A program made the translations under genes and the position numbers. Shown here in pieces: positions 1 through 9,160 of a DNA stretch of 64,000 bases. Below the pieces are notes generated by a model that saw only the letters and a program-made list of their open reading frames with translations, was not told where the DNA came from and searched no databases. The stretch is from JACVRW01 sp963812415 (GTDB lineage: Bacteria; Actinomycetota; Thermoleophilia; Solirubrobacterales; Thermoleophilaceae): NCBI GenBank assembly GCA_963812415.1, contig CAWEVH010000028.1, positions 62,001 through 126,000 on the forward strand, in the 5' to 3' direction. Each line of letters opens with the position of its first letter. The stretch's first letter is position 1.

Positions 1-399
1 GAGGGCTCGGAGCACGGCGACCTGCTGTTCGTGGAGGGTCAGGGCGGGCTCTTCCACCCCGCCTACTCGGGGGTCACCCTCGGGCTGCTCCACGGCTCGG
101 CGCCGGACCTGCTGGTGCTGGTGCACAAGGCGGGCGCCACCGGCATCCGCAACTACCCCTACCTCCCGATCCCACCGCTCCCGGAGCTGATCGCCGCCTA
201 CGAGGCGGTGACCGCGAGGGTGAGGCCCGCGAAGGTCGCCGCGATCGCGCTCAACACGAGCGACCTCGACGACGTGGCCGCCCGGAACGCCATCGCCGCC
301 GCCGAGCGCGACACGGGTCTCACCGCCGACGACGTGGTGCGCTTCGGCCCCGAGCGGGTGCTCGACGCCGTCCTCGACGCCCTCGGCAGCGGCCCCTAG
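1..399 (+). CDS. DUF1611 family protein (DgcN-like), 5'-truncated by window edge
   Basis: The reading frame is open from base 1, so only the last 132 codons are present. The C-terminal part has the family signature EGQGGLFHPAYSG followed by GLLHGSAPDLLVLVHK, as in DUF1611 proteins; members of the family include the D-glutamate N-acetyltransferase DgcN. The nucleotide-binding N-terminal domain would lie outside the window. An internal GTG at position 31 could be mistaken for the start, but coding similarity continues upstream of it. The substrate cannot be inferred from this fragment. Confidence 0.75.
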   Translation, partial: EGSEHGDLLFVEGQGGLFHPAYSGVTLGLLHGSAPDLLVLVHKAGATGIRNYPYLPIPPLPELIAAYEAVTARVRPAKVAAIALNTSDLDDVAARNAIAAAERDTGLTADDVVRFGPERVLDAVLDALGSGP

Positions 400-626
400 G
401 GCGTCCGAGGCGGTCCGGCCGTCCCGGGCGGTCCAGGCCGGCCGCCCCCGGGCTCGCGGTCGCGCGCCGCGACCTCCTCGAGCCGCTCGAGCCTGTCGGC
501 GCCGAGCGCCGAGCGCGAGGCCGGCGCCACCCGGGCGAGCGCGTAGCGCCGTCGCACCGCGCCGGGGCGAGCCGGCGCCTCCCCGGGCCTCGGAACCGGC
601 ACGAGCGTGTAGCGGCGCGGCTCCAT
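396..626 (-). CDS. Small Arg/Pro-rich hypothetical protein
   Basis: A 76-codon frame whose ATG begins one base after the TGA of the PucR gene, a spacing typical of coupled genes. The product is rich in Arg, Ala and Pro, has no membrane segment and matches no family I recognise. The proline- and glycine-rich C-terminus runs into the end of the convergent DUF1611 gene, overlapping it by 4 bp. In DNA this GC-rich, open frames of this size arise by chance, so the tight spacing to the upstream stop is the main support. Confidence 0.35.
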   Translation of the reverse strand: MEPRRYTLVPVPRPGEAPARPGAVRRRYALARVAPASRSALGADRLERLEEVAARDREPGGGRPGPPGTAGPPRTP

Positions 627-627
627 C

Positions 628-1734
628 TCAGCGCGGCAGCGACGGGGCGATGATGCGGTACGCCTTGAGGCCGAGCCCGAGGCGCTCGCGGTCCTCGCTG
701 CGCAGCGGGTCGAGGCCGCTCAGCTCCTTGACCCGGTCGAGCCGGTAGCCGACCGTGTGCCGGTGGGCGTGGATCGCCTGGGCGGTGGCGGCCATGTTGC
801 AGTTGTTGTCGAGGTAGGCGGCGAGCGTGCCCACCAGGTCGGTGGCGTACTGCTCGTCGTAGCGGACGAGCGCCGCGACGGTGTCCTCGTAGAAGCTGCG
901 CACCTCGTGCGGGTGGCTTGCGAGCACCCGGAACAGGAGCCGGTAGGTGCCCTCTCCGATCTCGCCGCCGGGCGGTCCCCCGCCCGCGGCCGTGACGCCG
1001 AGCACGAGCTCCGCCTCCTCGAGGGCGCGTCGCAACTCGGCGGCGCCGCTGCGGTGAGAGGAGACCCCCACCCCGGCGTGGCGGCTCAGCCTGGCGGCGG
1101 CGCGGCGCGCGAGCTCGGGCTCTCCGGGCAGCAGGGCGTAGACCTTGCCGTCCACGGTCTGCGCGAGCGCGCCTGGCGCCTCCGCGAGGATCGAGGCCGT
1201 GAGCCGGCCAGGGCCGCGCCCGTTCGGATCGACGCAGAGCGCCACGTACCCGGCATCGAGGTCACAACCGAGCCTCACTGCGCGGCGCAGCAGCTCCGCC
1301 GGCTCGAGCTCGGCGCGCGACAACACCTCCTCGAGGAACGAGCCGCGCAGCGACTGCTCGGTCTCGTCGCGCGCCTCTGCCACGGCCACCTCGGTGAGCG
1401 CTGCGATCGCCGCCATGTGCAGGTAGTCCGCCGAGTCGGGGCGGCCGCGGCCGAGCAGCAGCACGGCCCCGAGCTCGCGCCCGCCCGACGCGATCGGAAC
1501 CTCTGAGTGGATCTCGCCGGGGGGCTCGGGGCGCGCACCGGCGAGCCGGGCGCTCACGTAGCGCTCGAGCCGACCCCACTTCTCGAGCACCACCCCGAGC
1601 CGCGGCACGATCACAGCCACGGGGGCGCCCGCGTGCGAGGAGGCGATCTCCGCCACTCGCTCGAGGCCGTCTCCCGCCAGCACGGCGCCCACCATCTCCA
1701 GGTGGGCACCGCGCGGGCTGGGGGGAGGGGCCAC
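628..1734 (-). CDS. PucR/CdaR-family transcriptional regulator
   Basis: This 368-residue protein has the PucR layout. The N-terminal two thirds are a GAF-like/GGDEF-related sensor region. The C-terminus (about residues 300-360) is the conserved PucR helix-turn-helix, with TLAAYLDNNCNMAATA and HRHTVGYRLDRVKELSGLDP. Family members commonly control purine, ureide, amino-acid or other nitrogen metabolism. The gene sits 49 bp downstream of the Amt-PII gene on the same strand, so it may be co-transcribed and could respond to nitrogen status; that role is inference. The chosen start is GTG; a Met at residue 14 is an alternative, and neither has a clear ribosome binding site. Confidence 0.85.
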   Translation of the reverse strand: MAPPPSPRGAHLEMVGAVLAGDGLERVAEIASSHAGAPVAVIVPRLGVVLEKWGRLERYVSARLAGARPEPPGEIHSEVPIASGGRELGAVLLLGRGRPDSADYLHMAAIAALTEVAVAEARDETEQSLRGSFLEEVLSRAELEPAELLRRAVRLGCDLDAGYVALCVDPNGRGPGRLTASILAEAPGALAQTVDGKVYALLPGEPELARRAAARLSRHAGVGVSSHRSGAAELRRALEEAELVLGVTAAGGGPPGGEIGEGTYRLLFRVLASHPHEVRSFYEDTVAALVRYDEQYATDLVGTLAAYLDNNCNMAATAQAIHAHRHTVGYRLDRVKELSGLDPLRSEDRERLGLGLKAYRIIAPSLPR

Positions 1735-1783
1735 GGCACTCAGATCGCGGGCGGCCAGCGCTCCGTCCTCCGTGACACGGGGC

Positions 1784-3625
1784 TCACGCGCCCGCTCCGT
1801 TCACACTCGCCCCCTCGGCGTCGTGCGCCTGGAGGACGGCCTCACCCTCCTCGCCGGTGCGAATGCGGATGGCGTCCTCGACTGGGAGCACGAAGAGCTT
1901 GCCGTCGCCGACGGAGCCGGTCCGGGCGTGCCTGAGGATCACCTCCTTGATCACGCCGACGTCCTTCGTCTCGACCACGCACTCGAGCTTGAGCTTCGGC
2001 CGCAGGTGCACCGCCAGCTCCGAGCCGCGGTAGTGCTCGGTGATCGCCTTCTGGCGGCCCGAGCCCTTCACCTCGGTGATCGAGAGGCTGGGAAAGCCGG
2101 CCTCGAGCAGGTCCGCGCGGATCGGCTCGAAGGCCTCGTGACGGATGTAGGCGACGACCATCTTCATGCCGTCGCCTCCCCAGCGCGTACCGTCGCCGTG
2201 ACCGGCTGGGACGCGCGCGCCGGCGCCGGCATCGTGGTGCCGCGCTCCGATCTCGGACTCCGGGATGAACTGCTCGGGGTAGCCGTACATCCCGTGCTCG
2301 ACGATGTCGAGCCCCGCGACCTCCTGCTCCTCGGACACGCGCAGGCCGATCGTCTTCCTGATGAGCCAGAAGGTGGCGAAGCTCATCCCGAACACGAAGG
2401 CGAAGGCGACCGTCAGGCCCACCGCCTGCGCCACCAGCTGGGTGAGTTCTCCGGAGTAGAGGAGGCCACCGTCCGGATCGCCGAAGGCGTTGTACTGGGC
2501 CAGCCGCGGCGCCGTGAAGATCCCGCACGCGAGCGTGCCCCAGATGCCCGCCAGCCCGTGCGCCGAGAGGGCGCCCACCGGGTCGTCGAGCCGCTTGTCG
2601 ATCCAGATCACTCCAAGCACGACGATGAACCCGGCCACCACGCCGATCATCGGCCCGGCCCAGATCTCGACATAGCCGGAGGGCGCGGTGATCGCCACGA
2701 GGCCGGCGATCGCGCCGTTGCAGACCATGCCGATGTCGATCGTGCGCTGCTTCAGCTGGGTCGCGATGAAGGCGCCGATCACGCCGCCGGCGCAGCCGAG
2801 CAGGGTCACGATCGCCACCTCGGCCATGCGGGTGTCGCCGATCCCGAGCGTCGAGCCCGGGTTGAACCCGAACCAGCCGATGAAGAGGATCAGCGTGCCG
2901 AGCCCGACCAGCGGCATGGAGTGGCCCGGGATCGCCCGCGGCCTGCCGTCGCGCCCGTACTTGCCCTTGCGCGGGCCGAGCAGGAGCAGCGCGGCGAGGG
3001 CGCCCGTCGCCCCGATCAGGTGGACGGCGGTCGAGCCGGCAAAGTCCTGCATGCCGGTGGGCAGCAGGCCGGTGTCGCCGTTCTGCAGCCAGCCGCCGCC
3101 GAACACCCAGTGCGAGCCGATCGGGTAGATGATGGCCGCGAACACGATCGCGTAGATCACGTAGGCGCCGTACTTGATCCGCTCGAGCGTGGAGCCCCAG
3201 ACGATCGCCAGCGACACCGCGCAGAACGCGAACTGGAAGAGCCACTTGGCCTCCACCGTCGCGTCCGAGACGCCCATCACCGGGAAGGCCTCGGCGCCGT
3301 TGCCGGACCACTGCAGGAAGAAGCCGTTCGAGCCCAAGATCGCGCTCGAGATGCCCAGCACGTCGGCGGAGCCGAAGGCGAACGCGAAGCCGACCGCCCA
3401 GTAGCAGACGGCCGCGATCGACAGGTTGGTGAGGATCTTGGCGACCCCCGTCCCGGCGTTCTTCGCGCGCGAGAAGCCGATCTCGAGCATCGCGAAGCCG
3501 GCCTGCATGAACAGCACGAGGACCGCCGCCACGACGATCCAGAGCGTGTTGAGCGGAACCGTCTCCGCGAGCGTGCCGTCGACGGCCTGGGCCAGGTCGT
3601 CGGCGGTTGCGAGCAGCGTGGACAT
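1784..3625 (-). CDS. amt: Ammonium transporter with C-terminal PII (GlnB/GlnK-like) domain
   Basis: One open frame encodes a full Amt channel followed by a full PII signal protein, 613 residues in all. The Amt part (about residues 15-440) shows the twin pore histidines in STAVHLIGATG and LSAHGLAGIWGT and the canonical cytoplasmic tail ending EHGMYGYPE. After a linker of roughly 40 residues, a PII domain begins at residue 487 (MKMVVAYIRHE) with EVKGSGRQKAITEHYRG, a GDGKLFV loop and AIRIRTGE. The uridylylation tyrosine of the T-loop (Tyr51 in GlnB) is Leu here. I chose the ATG at 3625, with GAGAGGAGG upstream, over the one 12 codons earlier. Usually amt and glnK are separate neighbours; fusion would tether the regulator to its channel. 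Confidence 0.9.
   Translation of the reverse strand: MSTLLATADDLAQAVDGTLAETVPLNTLWIVVAAVLVLFMQAGFAMLEIGFSRAKNAGTGVAKILTNLSIAAVCYWAVGFAFAFGSADVLGISSAILGSNGFFLQWSGNGAEAFPVMGVSDATVEAKWLFQFAFCAVSLAIVWGSTLERIKYGAYVIYAIVFAAIIYPIGSHWVFGGGWLQNGDTGLLPTGMQDFAGSTAVHLIGATGALAALLLLGPRKGKYGRDGRPRAIPGHSMPLVGLGTLILFIGWFGFNPGSTLGIGDTRMAEVAIVTLLGCAGGVIGAFIATQLKQRTIDIGMVCNGAIAGLVAITAPSGYVEIWAGPMIGVVAGFIVVLGVIWIDKRLDDPVGALSAHGLAGIWGTLACGIFTAPRLAQYNAFGDPDGGLLYSGELTQLVAQAVGLTVAFAFVFGMSFATFWLIRKTIGLRVSEEQEVAGLDIVEHGMYGYPEQFIPESEIGARHHDAGAGARVPAGHGDGTRWGGDGMKMVVAYIRHEAFEPIRADLLEAGFPSLSITEVKGSGRQKAITEHYRGSELAVHLRPKLKLECVVETKDVGVIKEVILRHARTGSVGDGKLFVLPVEDAIRIRTGEEGEAVLQAHDAEGASVNGAGA
2165..2181 (-). promoter_or_regulatory. 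Internal ribosome binding site and ATG at the start of the PII domain
   Basis: On the minus strand GGGGAGG is followed by a 7-base spacer and then ATG AAG ATG GTC, exactly at the first residue of the PII fold. The placement is as good as that of a normal gene start. It could yield a free PII protein from the same mRNA in addition to the fused form. Seen directly in sequence; use of the site is inference. Confidence 0.5.
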
Positions 3626-3739
3626 CGGGCTGAGGCCTCCTCTCGTGGGTTCTGAGGCCACGGTACGAGCGCGCCCGCCCGGGGTCTTTGTCCAGCTGTC
3701 GAAGATTCAGGGGGCGCAATTCGCCCGGAAGTCGAGCCC

Positions 3740-4024
3740 TCAGTCGCGCTCGTCGGCGAGCCGCCGCATGAGCTCCTGCGTCGCGGACGAGCTCGTGACC
3801 GGCACGATCTCGAAGTCGGCGAGCTCGCCCCAGCCGGCGATCCACTCCTGGAGCAGCGCGGCGTCGTCGCACTCCATCAGCTGAAAGGCGCCGCGCAGGT
3901 CTGCCCGCACCCAGCTGTCGAGGTAGCGCAGGCCCTCCGGCAAGGACCGCCCCTCCTCGCGCACTCGCCGGTAGATCTCGGCGGCGCCGCCAGGGGTGAA
4001 GCGCTCCACGACCATGAACAGCAT
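3740..4024 (-). CDS. DUF3303 family protein
   Basis: A 94-residue protein with the DUF3303 pattern: MVVERFTPGG at the start, EEGRSLPEGLRYLDSWV in the middle, FQLMECDDAALLQEWIAGW, then FEIVPVTSS. This resembles a small ferredoxin-like dimeric fold; no activity is established for the family. Its ATG overlaps the TGA of the upstream PLP decarboxylase gene by one base (TGATG), so the two are probably translated together. A longer open frame extends far upstream, but that part is a shadow of the decarboxylase. Confidence 0.8.
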   Translation of the reverse strand: MLFMVVERFTPGGAAEIYRRVREEGRSLPEGLRYLDSWVRADLRGAFQLMECDDAALLQEWIAGWGELADFEIVPVTSSSATQELMRRLADERD

Positions 4025-5496
4025 CACCCGCCCGCCAGGCGCCGCCCGTGCTCCGCCGCCACGTCGAGCAGCAGCTCCACGTGCTCCGCCTCGGTGCGGA
4101 AGTTGACGATGCAGGCCCGCAGGCCGAAGCGCCCGTCGACAACGGCGTTCGAGCAGAAGACGCGGCCGTCCGCCTGGATCGCGGTCATGATCTGCTCGTT
4201 CAGCCGGTCGAGCGCTTCCTCGTCGCCGCGCAGCTCGGCGGGCGCGTAGCGGAAGCAGCAGATCGAGAGCTTCACCGGCGTCATCAGCTCGAAGTCGTCG
4301 CGCTCCTCGACGAGCTCTCCGAGGTAGCGAGCGAGCCTGGCGTCGTGCGAGATGCGCCGCCCGTACCCCTCGCTGCCGTGGGCCAAGAGCGACAGCCAGA
4401 TCCGCAGCGCCGCGAAGCCACGGCTGAAGTCGGGACCGTGGTGCACGTAGTCCTTGCCCTGGATCTCGAGCGTCGCCTCGTCCAGCCAGATGAAGCTCGC
4501 GTCCGCCGCGAACGACGCCGGCAGCAGCGCGGCCTCCCGGACGAGGACGCAGCCGCCGAGCAGCGGGGTGTACAGCCACTTGTGCGCATCGACGGCGATC
4601 GAGTCGGCGCGCTCGACCCCCGCGAGCAGCGGCCGCAGGTCCTCCGCCAGCACGGCCGGACCGCCGTAGCAGGCATCCACGTGGAACCACGTGGCGTGCC
4701 GCTCACAGCGGTCCGCGATCTCGTCGAGCGGGTCGATCGCGCCGGTGCTCGTCGTCCCGGCCGTGGCGATCACCGCAGCAGGCACGACGCCCGCGGCGCG
4801 GTCGCGCTCGAGCGCATCGTCGAGCGCGTCGGCGCGCATCCGCTGCTCGCGGTCCACCGGGATCGCCCGGACGGCGTCGGTGCCCATCCCGAGCATGTCA
4901 GCCGCGCGCGCCTGCACGACGTGCGCCTCGCTCGACACGTAGAAGGCGAGCGGCGGGCCGGCGGCCAGGCCGCGGGTGCGGGCATCCGTCCCGAGCGCGG
5001 CGTCGCGCGCGATCTTCAGCCCGACGAAATTCGCCATCGCGCCGCCCGCCACCACCTGGCCGCCGGCGCCGGCCGGAAGGCCGAAGCGGCTCGCGAGCCA
5101 CGCGATCAGCGCCGTCTCGATCTGGTTGGGCCCGGGGCTGAGTCGATAGCCACCGAGGTTCTGGTTGAGCGCCGAGGCGATCAGGTCGGCCCCCGCTCCG
5201 GGCACGGTGCCGGCGCCCGAGATGTACGCCGAGAAGCCCGGATGACCCGGATAGATCGAGTTCTCGAAAACGAGCTCGCGCAGATAGGCGATGAGCGCCG
5301 CGTTCCCCATGCCCTCGTCCGGCACATCGGGGACGATTCGCTCTCGCACCTCAGCGGCACGGAACTCGCCGCCCACGGGTAGCTCGGGCATGCGCTCCAG
5401 CAGCTCCGTCCAGATCTCGACGAGCTCCTCGCCCAGCTCACGGGCCCGAGCGGGATCCCAGTCGAGGTCGGGGACGGGCGGCGGGCGATCCGGCAT
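4024..5496 (-). CDS. Pyridoxal-phosphate-dependent group II decarboxylase (aromatic-L-amino-acid decarboxylase-like)
   Basis: The 490-residue protein matches group II PLP decarboxylases in length and order of motifs. These are NQNLGGYRLSPGPNQIE in the substrate-binding N-terminal part, ATAGTTSTGAIDPLDEIAD, HVDACYGGPAVL with the cofactor-binding Asp, and DAHKWLYTPLLGG with the Schiff-base lysine at about residue 306. The family removes the carboxyl group of amino acids such as tryptophan, phenylalanine, DOPA or glutamate. The class resemblance is to aromatic amino-acid decarboxylases, but the substrate is not fixed by sequence. It starts with ATG and is followed by the coupled DUF3303 gene. 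Confidence 0.85.
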   Translation of the reverse strand: MPDRPPPVPDLDWDPARARELGEELVEIWTELLERMPELPVGGEFRAAEVRERIVPDVPDEGMGNAALIAYLRELVFENSIYPGHPGFSAYISGAGTVPGAGADLIASALNQNLGGYRLSPGPNQIETALIAWLASRFGLPAGAGGQVVAGGAMANFVGLKIARDAALGTDARTRGLAAGPPLAFYVSSEAHVVQARAADMLGMGTDAVRAIPVDREQRMRADALDDALERDRAAGVVPAAVIATAGTTSTGAIDPLDEIADRCERHATWFHVDACYGGPAVLAEDLRPLLAGVERADSIAVDAHKWLYTPLLGGCVLVREAALLPASFAADASFIWLDEATLEIQGKDYVHHGPDFSRGFAALRIWLSLLAHGSEGYGRRISHDARLARYLGELVEERDDFELMTPVKLSICCFRYAPAELRGDEEALDRLNEQIMTAIQADGRVFCSNAVVDGRFGLRACIVNFRTEAEHVELLLDVAAEHGRRLAGG

Positions 5497-5563
5497 CGAC
5501 GCCGACCTTACTGGCCGCCCGCTCGCGGGCGGGCGCCGCCGCCCAGAGCGCCGGTGCTCCGGA

Positions 5564-8500
5564 CTACGCCGGGATGCCGGCCCTGCCCTTTGGCTCGAGC
5601 TCGCCGCCGCGCTCGGTGCCGGCGATCAGCTCGTCGGGCGAGCGCTCGGCCGGGATGAAGCCCGACTTCATGCCGAAGTACACCGCCTGCGGATGGTGGG
5701 CCACGATCGCCACGGTGGACTGCTCGGGCATCACCGCGAACCCGTCCGAGAGGTACATCCCGATGCCGTCGAGCCCGAGCAGGCGCCAGACCTTCTCGTG
5801 CTCTGACTGGTCCGGGCAGGCCGGGTAGCCCCAGGAGTAGCGCCGGCCCTGGTCGAGGTCGACGCCGAGCCCGCGCCGCACCTCCGAGTGCAGCCACTCG
5901 GCGAGGCCCTCGGCCGCCTGCACGCCGAGGCCGTGGGTGAAGAGCTGCTCGGCGAACTCGCCGTCGCGCTCGAGCTGCGCCATCAGCTCGGTCACCTCGG
6001 GGCCGACGGTCACGCCCTGGAGCGCGACCACGTCGCGCTCGCCGGAGTCGATCGGGCGGAAGAAGTCGGTCAGGCAGATGCGGTCGTGCTTCGGCTGCCG
6101 CGGGAAGGTCAGACGCTCGAGCTCCTGCGACGGGTCGGCCGGGTCGAAGACCACGAGCTCGTTGCCGTCGGCGGCGCACGGGAAGTAGCCGAGCTTCGCG
6201 CGCGGGCGCAGGTAGTCCTGCTCGCGCCACATGCGCTCGAGCTTCGCGGCGAAGCCCTCCTCGTCGCCGTCGCCGTGCACGAGCCGCTCCCACTCCTCCC
6301 CCTTCACGCCGCGCCCGCCCCAGTGGAGCTTGAACAGCACGTGACGATCCAGGTAGGGGAACACGTCGTCGAGGTCGACGTCGATCTCGCGCGCGCCCCA
6401 GAAGGGCGGCTCGGGGATCGCGACGTCGGTGCTCGCGCTCGAACGTACCGAGCTGTCCGTGACCGGCGGCGCGTCGTCGTCCACCACGGGCTTCTCTCGC
6501 AGCGCCTTCGCCTCGGAGCGGATGCGCTCCACGAGCGGGCCGCGCGACTCCTCGTCCACCAGCTGGTCGACCGTCGCGAGCCCCGCGAAGGCGTCCTTGC
6601 AGTAGTAGACGCCGGGCTCGTAGACCTCGTCGGACTCCTTGCCCTTCGGGTAGAGGATGCGCCGGCCGAAGTCGCGGTTGATCGCGGCGCCGCCCACCAG
6701 CACCGGGAACTCGAGCCCGCGCTCGTGCAGCTCCTGCACGCAGGTCGGCATCTGCTTCGAGGTGGACACGAGCAGCGCCGACAGGCCGATCGCGTCCGCC
6801 TCGTGCTCGACGGCCGCGTTGATGATGGTGTCCACCGGCACCTGCTTGCCGAGGTCGATCACCGTGTAGCCGTTGTTCGTGAGGATCGTGTTCACGAGCG
6901 ACTTGCCGATGTCGTGCACGTCGCCGAACACGGTGGCGATCACGACCTTGCCCTTGGTGTGGCCCTCGATGCGGTCGAGGTAGTTCTCGAGCTGCGCCAC
7001 GGCGCGCTTCATCACCTCGGCCGACTGGAGCACGAACGGCAGGATCAGCTCGCCGGCGCCGAACTTGTCGCCCACCTCCTTCATGGCGGGCAGCAGCACC
7101 TCGTTGAGCGTCGGCACCGCGCCGATCTTCTCGACGGAGCGGTCGATCCAGTCCTCCACGCCATCCTTCTTGCGCCTCAGGATTTTGAAGTGGAGCGCCT
7201 CCTCGGGCTCCATGCCCTCGGTCGGGTCGGCGCCGCCGGTGTCCTCCTCGGACTCGCCCTTCTGCTCGAAGTGGGCGATGAAGCGCTCGAGCGCGTCCTC
7301 GCGCCGGTTGAGCACGAGGTCGTCGGCGAGCTCGCGCTCGTCCTCCGGGATCTCGCCGTAGGGCGTGATGTGGTTGGGGTTGACCATCGCCAGGTCGAGC
7401 CCGGCCTCCACGCAGTGGTGGAGGAAGACGGAGTTGAGCACGGCCCGGGCGCCGGGCGAGACGCCGAACGAAACGTTCGACACGCCCAGCGAGGTCTTCA
7501 CGCCGTGCAGCTCGGCCTTGATCAGCTTGATGCCCTTGATCGTCTCGACGGCGCTCGGCTTCCACTCCTCGTCGCCGGTGGTGAGCGTGAAGGTGAGCGC
7601 GTCGAAGATCAGTGCCTCGCGCTCGAGCCCGTTCTCGTCACAGGCCAACTCGACGATCCGCTTGGCCACCTCGAGCTTGCGCTCCGCCGTCTTCGCCATC
7701 CCGACCTCGTCGATCGTGAGCGCGATCAGCGCCGCGCCGTGGGCCTTGGCGAGCGGGGCCACCACGTCGAGCTTGTCGCGGCCGGCCTCGAGGTTCACCG
7801 AGTTCACGATCGCGCGGCCGGGGATCGCCTCGAGCGCCGCCTGGATCACCTCCGGCTCGGTGGAGTCGACCTGGATCGGCGCCGGCTGGCTGAGCGAGAT
7901 GCGCTTGACCACCTGCCGCATCTGCTCGTCCTCGTCCTGGCGCTCGGTGAGCGCGACGCAGACGTCGAGCACGTGCGCCCCGCCGGTGACCTGGTCCTCG
8001 GCGATCCGCAGGATGCCGTCGTAGTCGTCCGCGAGCAGCAGCTCCTTGGCCTTGCGCGAGCCCTGCGAGTTCACGCGCTCGCCCACCAGCGTGGGGCGCG
8101 GCTCCTGCACGAGCGGGGTCGCGGTCATCATCGAGGAGACGAGCGCCCGCCGCGTGTCCGGGCGTCCCGCCGCATCGCGGCCGCCCACGCGCTCGACGAT
8201 CGCCGCGATGTGGTCCGGCGTCGTGCCGCAGCAGCCGCCCACGACCGACACGCCGTGGCGCTCGACGAACTCCTGGAGCGTCGCGGCGAGCGGGTCGGGC
8301 TCCTCTGGGAAGATGGTCTCGCCGTCCGGGCCCTGAAGCGGCAGGCCGGCGTTCGGGATGCAGTGCACCGGCACCGGGCTGAACTCGCCCAGGTAGCGGA
8401 TCGCGTCGCGCATGTCCTCGGGCCCGGTCGAGCAGTTGAGGCCGATCGCGTCCACGTCGAGCGCGATCAGGGTCGTGAGCACAGCCTCGATGTCGGTGCC

Positions 8501-9133
8501 GAGCAGCATCTTGCCGCCATTCGGCAGCAGCGACACGCTGGCCTGGATCGGCACGCTCCTGCCGCTCAGCTTGAAGGCCTCGCGGGCGCCGAAGATCGCC
8601 GCCTTGACCTCGAGGATGTCCTGCGCGGTCTCGACGATGATGAGGTCCACGCCGCCGTCCACGAGCCCGCCCGCCTGCTCGGTGAAGACCTCGACCAGCT
8701 CGCGGAAGCTGATCTTGCCGAGCGTCGGGTCATCGCTTGCGGGGAGGTGGCCGGTGGGCCCGATCGAGCCCGCCACGAAGCGGTCCTCGCCCGCGGCGGC
8801 GCGGGCGATCTCGGCCGCCCGCCTGTTGATCTCGAGCGTGTGCTCGCCGAGGCCCCACTCCTCGAGCTTGAGGCGGCTGGCCTGGAAGGTGTCGGTCTCG
8901 AGCACCTCCGCGCCCGCCGCGAGCATCGACTCGTGCACGCCCTGGATCACGTCGGGGCGGTTGAGCACGAGCGCCTCGTGGCACTTGCCGGGCAGCCCGC
9001 CGTAGTCCTCGGAGGTCAGGTCGAACTGCTCGAGGGTGGCGCCCATGCCGCCGTCGAAGACGACGACGCGGGAGCGGGCGGCCTCGATGTAGTCACGAGC
9101 GGCCAAGGGCGCCAGGATAGCAAACCTTGACAC
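5564..9133 (-). CDS. metH: B12-dependent methionine synthase
   Basis: The 1189-residue enzyme has all four modules of MetH. The homocysteine methyltransferase barrel (about 15-325) has zinc cysteines in GLNCSTG (about 231) and VGGCCGTTP (about 300). The pterin-binding barrel (about 355-610) includes ERVNSQGSRKAKELL. A cap and Rossmann B12 domain follow, with the cobalt-ligating DVHDIGKSLVNTIL near residue 738. The C-terminal reactivation domain has WGYPACPDQSEHEKVW and DGFAVMPEQST. It transfers a methyl group from methyltetrahydrofolate to homocysteine through cobalamin. The start is taken as GTG; no strong ribosome binding site is visible, and a TTG nine codons downstream is possible. Intact over its whole length, unlike its neighbour. 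Confidence 0.95.
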   Translation of the reverse strand: MSRFAILAPLAARDYIEAARSRVVVFDGGMGATLEQFDLTSEDYGGLPGKCHEALVLNRPDVIQGVHESMLAAGAEVLETDTFQASRLKLEEWGLGEHTLEINRRAAEIARAAAGEDRFVAGSIGPTGHLPASDDPTLGKISFRELVEVFTEQAGGLVDGGVDLIIVETAQDILEVKAAIFGAREAFKLSGRSVPIQASVSLLPNGGKMLLGTDIEAVLTTLIALDVDAIGLNCSTGPEDMRDAIRYLGEFSPVPVHCIPNAGLPLQGPDGETIFPEEPDPLAATLQEFVERHGVSVVGGCCGTTPDHIAAIVERVGGRDAAGRPDTRRALVSSMMTATPLVQEPRPTLVGERVNSQGSRKAKELLLADDYDGILRIAEDQVTGGAHVLDVCVALTERQDEDEQMRQVVKRISLSQPAPIQVDSTEPEVIQAALEAIPGRAIVNSVNLEAGRDKLDVVAPLAKAHGAALIALTIDEVGMAKTAERKLEVAKRIVELACDENGLEREALIFDALTFTLTTGDEEWKPSAVETIKGIKLIKAELHGVKTSLGVSNVSFGVSPGARAVLNSVFLHHCVEAGLDLAMVNPNHITPYGEIPEDERELADDLVLNRREDALERFIAHFEQKGESEEDTGGADPTEGMEPEEALHFKILRRKKDGVEDWIDRSVEKIGAVPTLNEVLLPAMKEVGDKFGAGELILPFVLQSAEVMKRAVAQLENYLDRIEGHTKGKVVIATVFGDVHDIGKSLVNTILTNNGYTVIDLGKQVPVDTIINAAVEHEADAIGLSALLVSTSKQMPTCVQELHERGLEFPVLVGGAAINRDFGRRILYPKGKESDEVYEPGVYYCKDAFAGLATVDQLVDEESRGPLVERIRSEAKALREKPVVDDDAPPVTDSSVRSSASTDVAIPEPPFWGAREIDVDLDDVFPYLDRHVLFKLHWGGRGVKGEEWERLVHGDGDEEGFAAKLERMWREQDYLRPRAKLGYFPCAADGNELVVFDPADPSQELERLTFPRQPKHDRICLTDFFRPIDSGERDVVALQGVTVGPEVTELMAQLERDGEFAEQLFTHGLGVQAAEGLAEWLHSEVRRGLGVDLDQGRRYSWGYPACPDQSEHEKVWRLLGLDGIGMYLSDGFAVMPEQSTVAIVAHHPQAVYFGMKSGFIPAERSPDELIAGTERGGELEPKGRAGIPA

Positions 9134-9160
9134 GATCGTGTGAAGGTTGGCCCCCGTACT

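Noticed and set aside
1772..3655. A 627-codon plus-strand open frame opposite the Amt-PII gene
   Set aside because: Low-complexity Arg/His/Asp-rich product typical of an antisense shadow; the minus-strand channel motifs are clear.
5888..9130. A 1080-codon open frame on the plus strand
   Set aside because: It is the exact antisense of metH. GC-rich codon use leaves the opposite strand free of stops; the product shows no motif and metH is certain.
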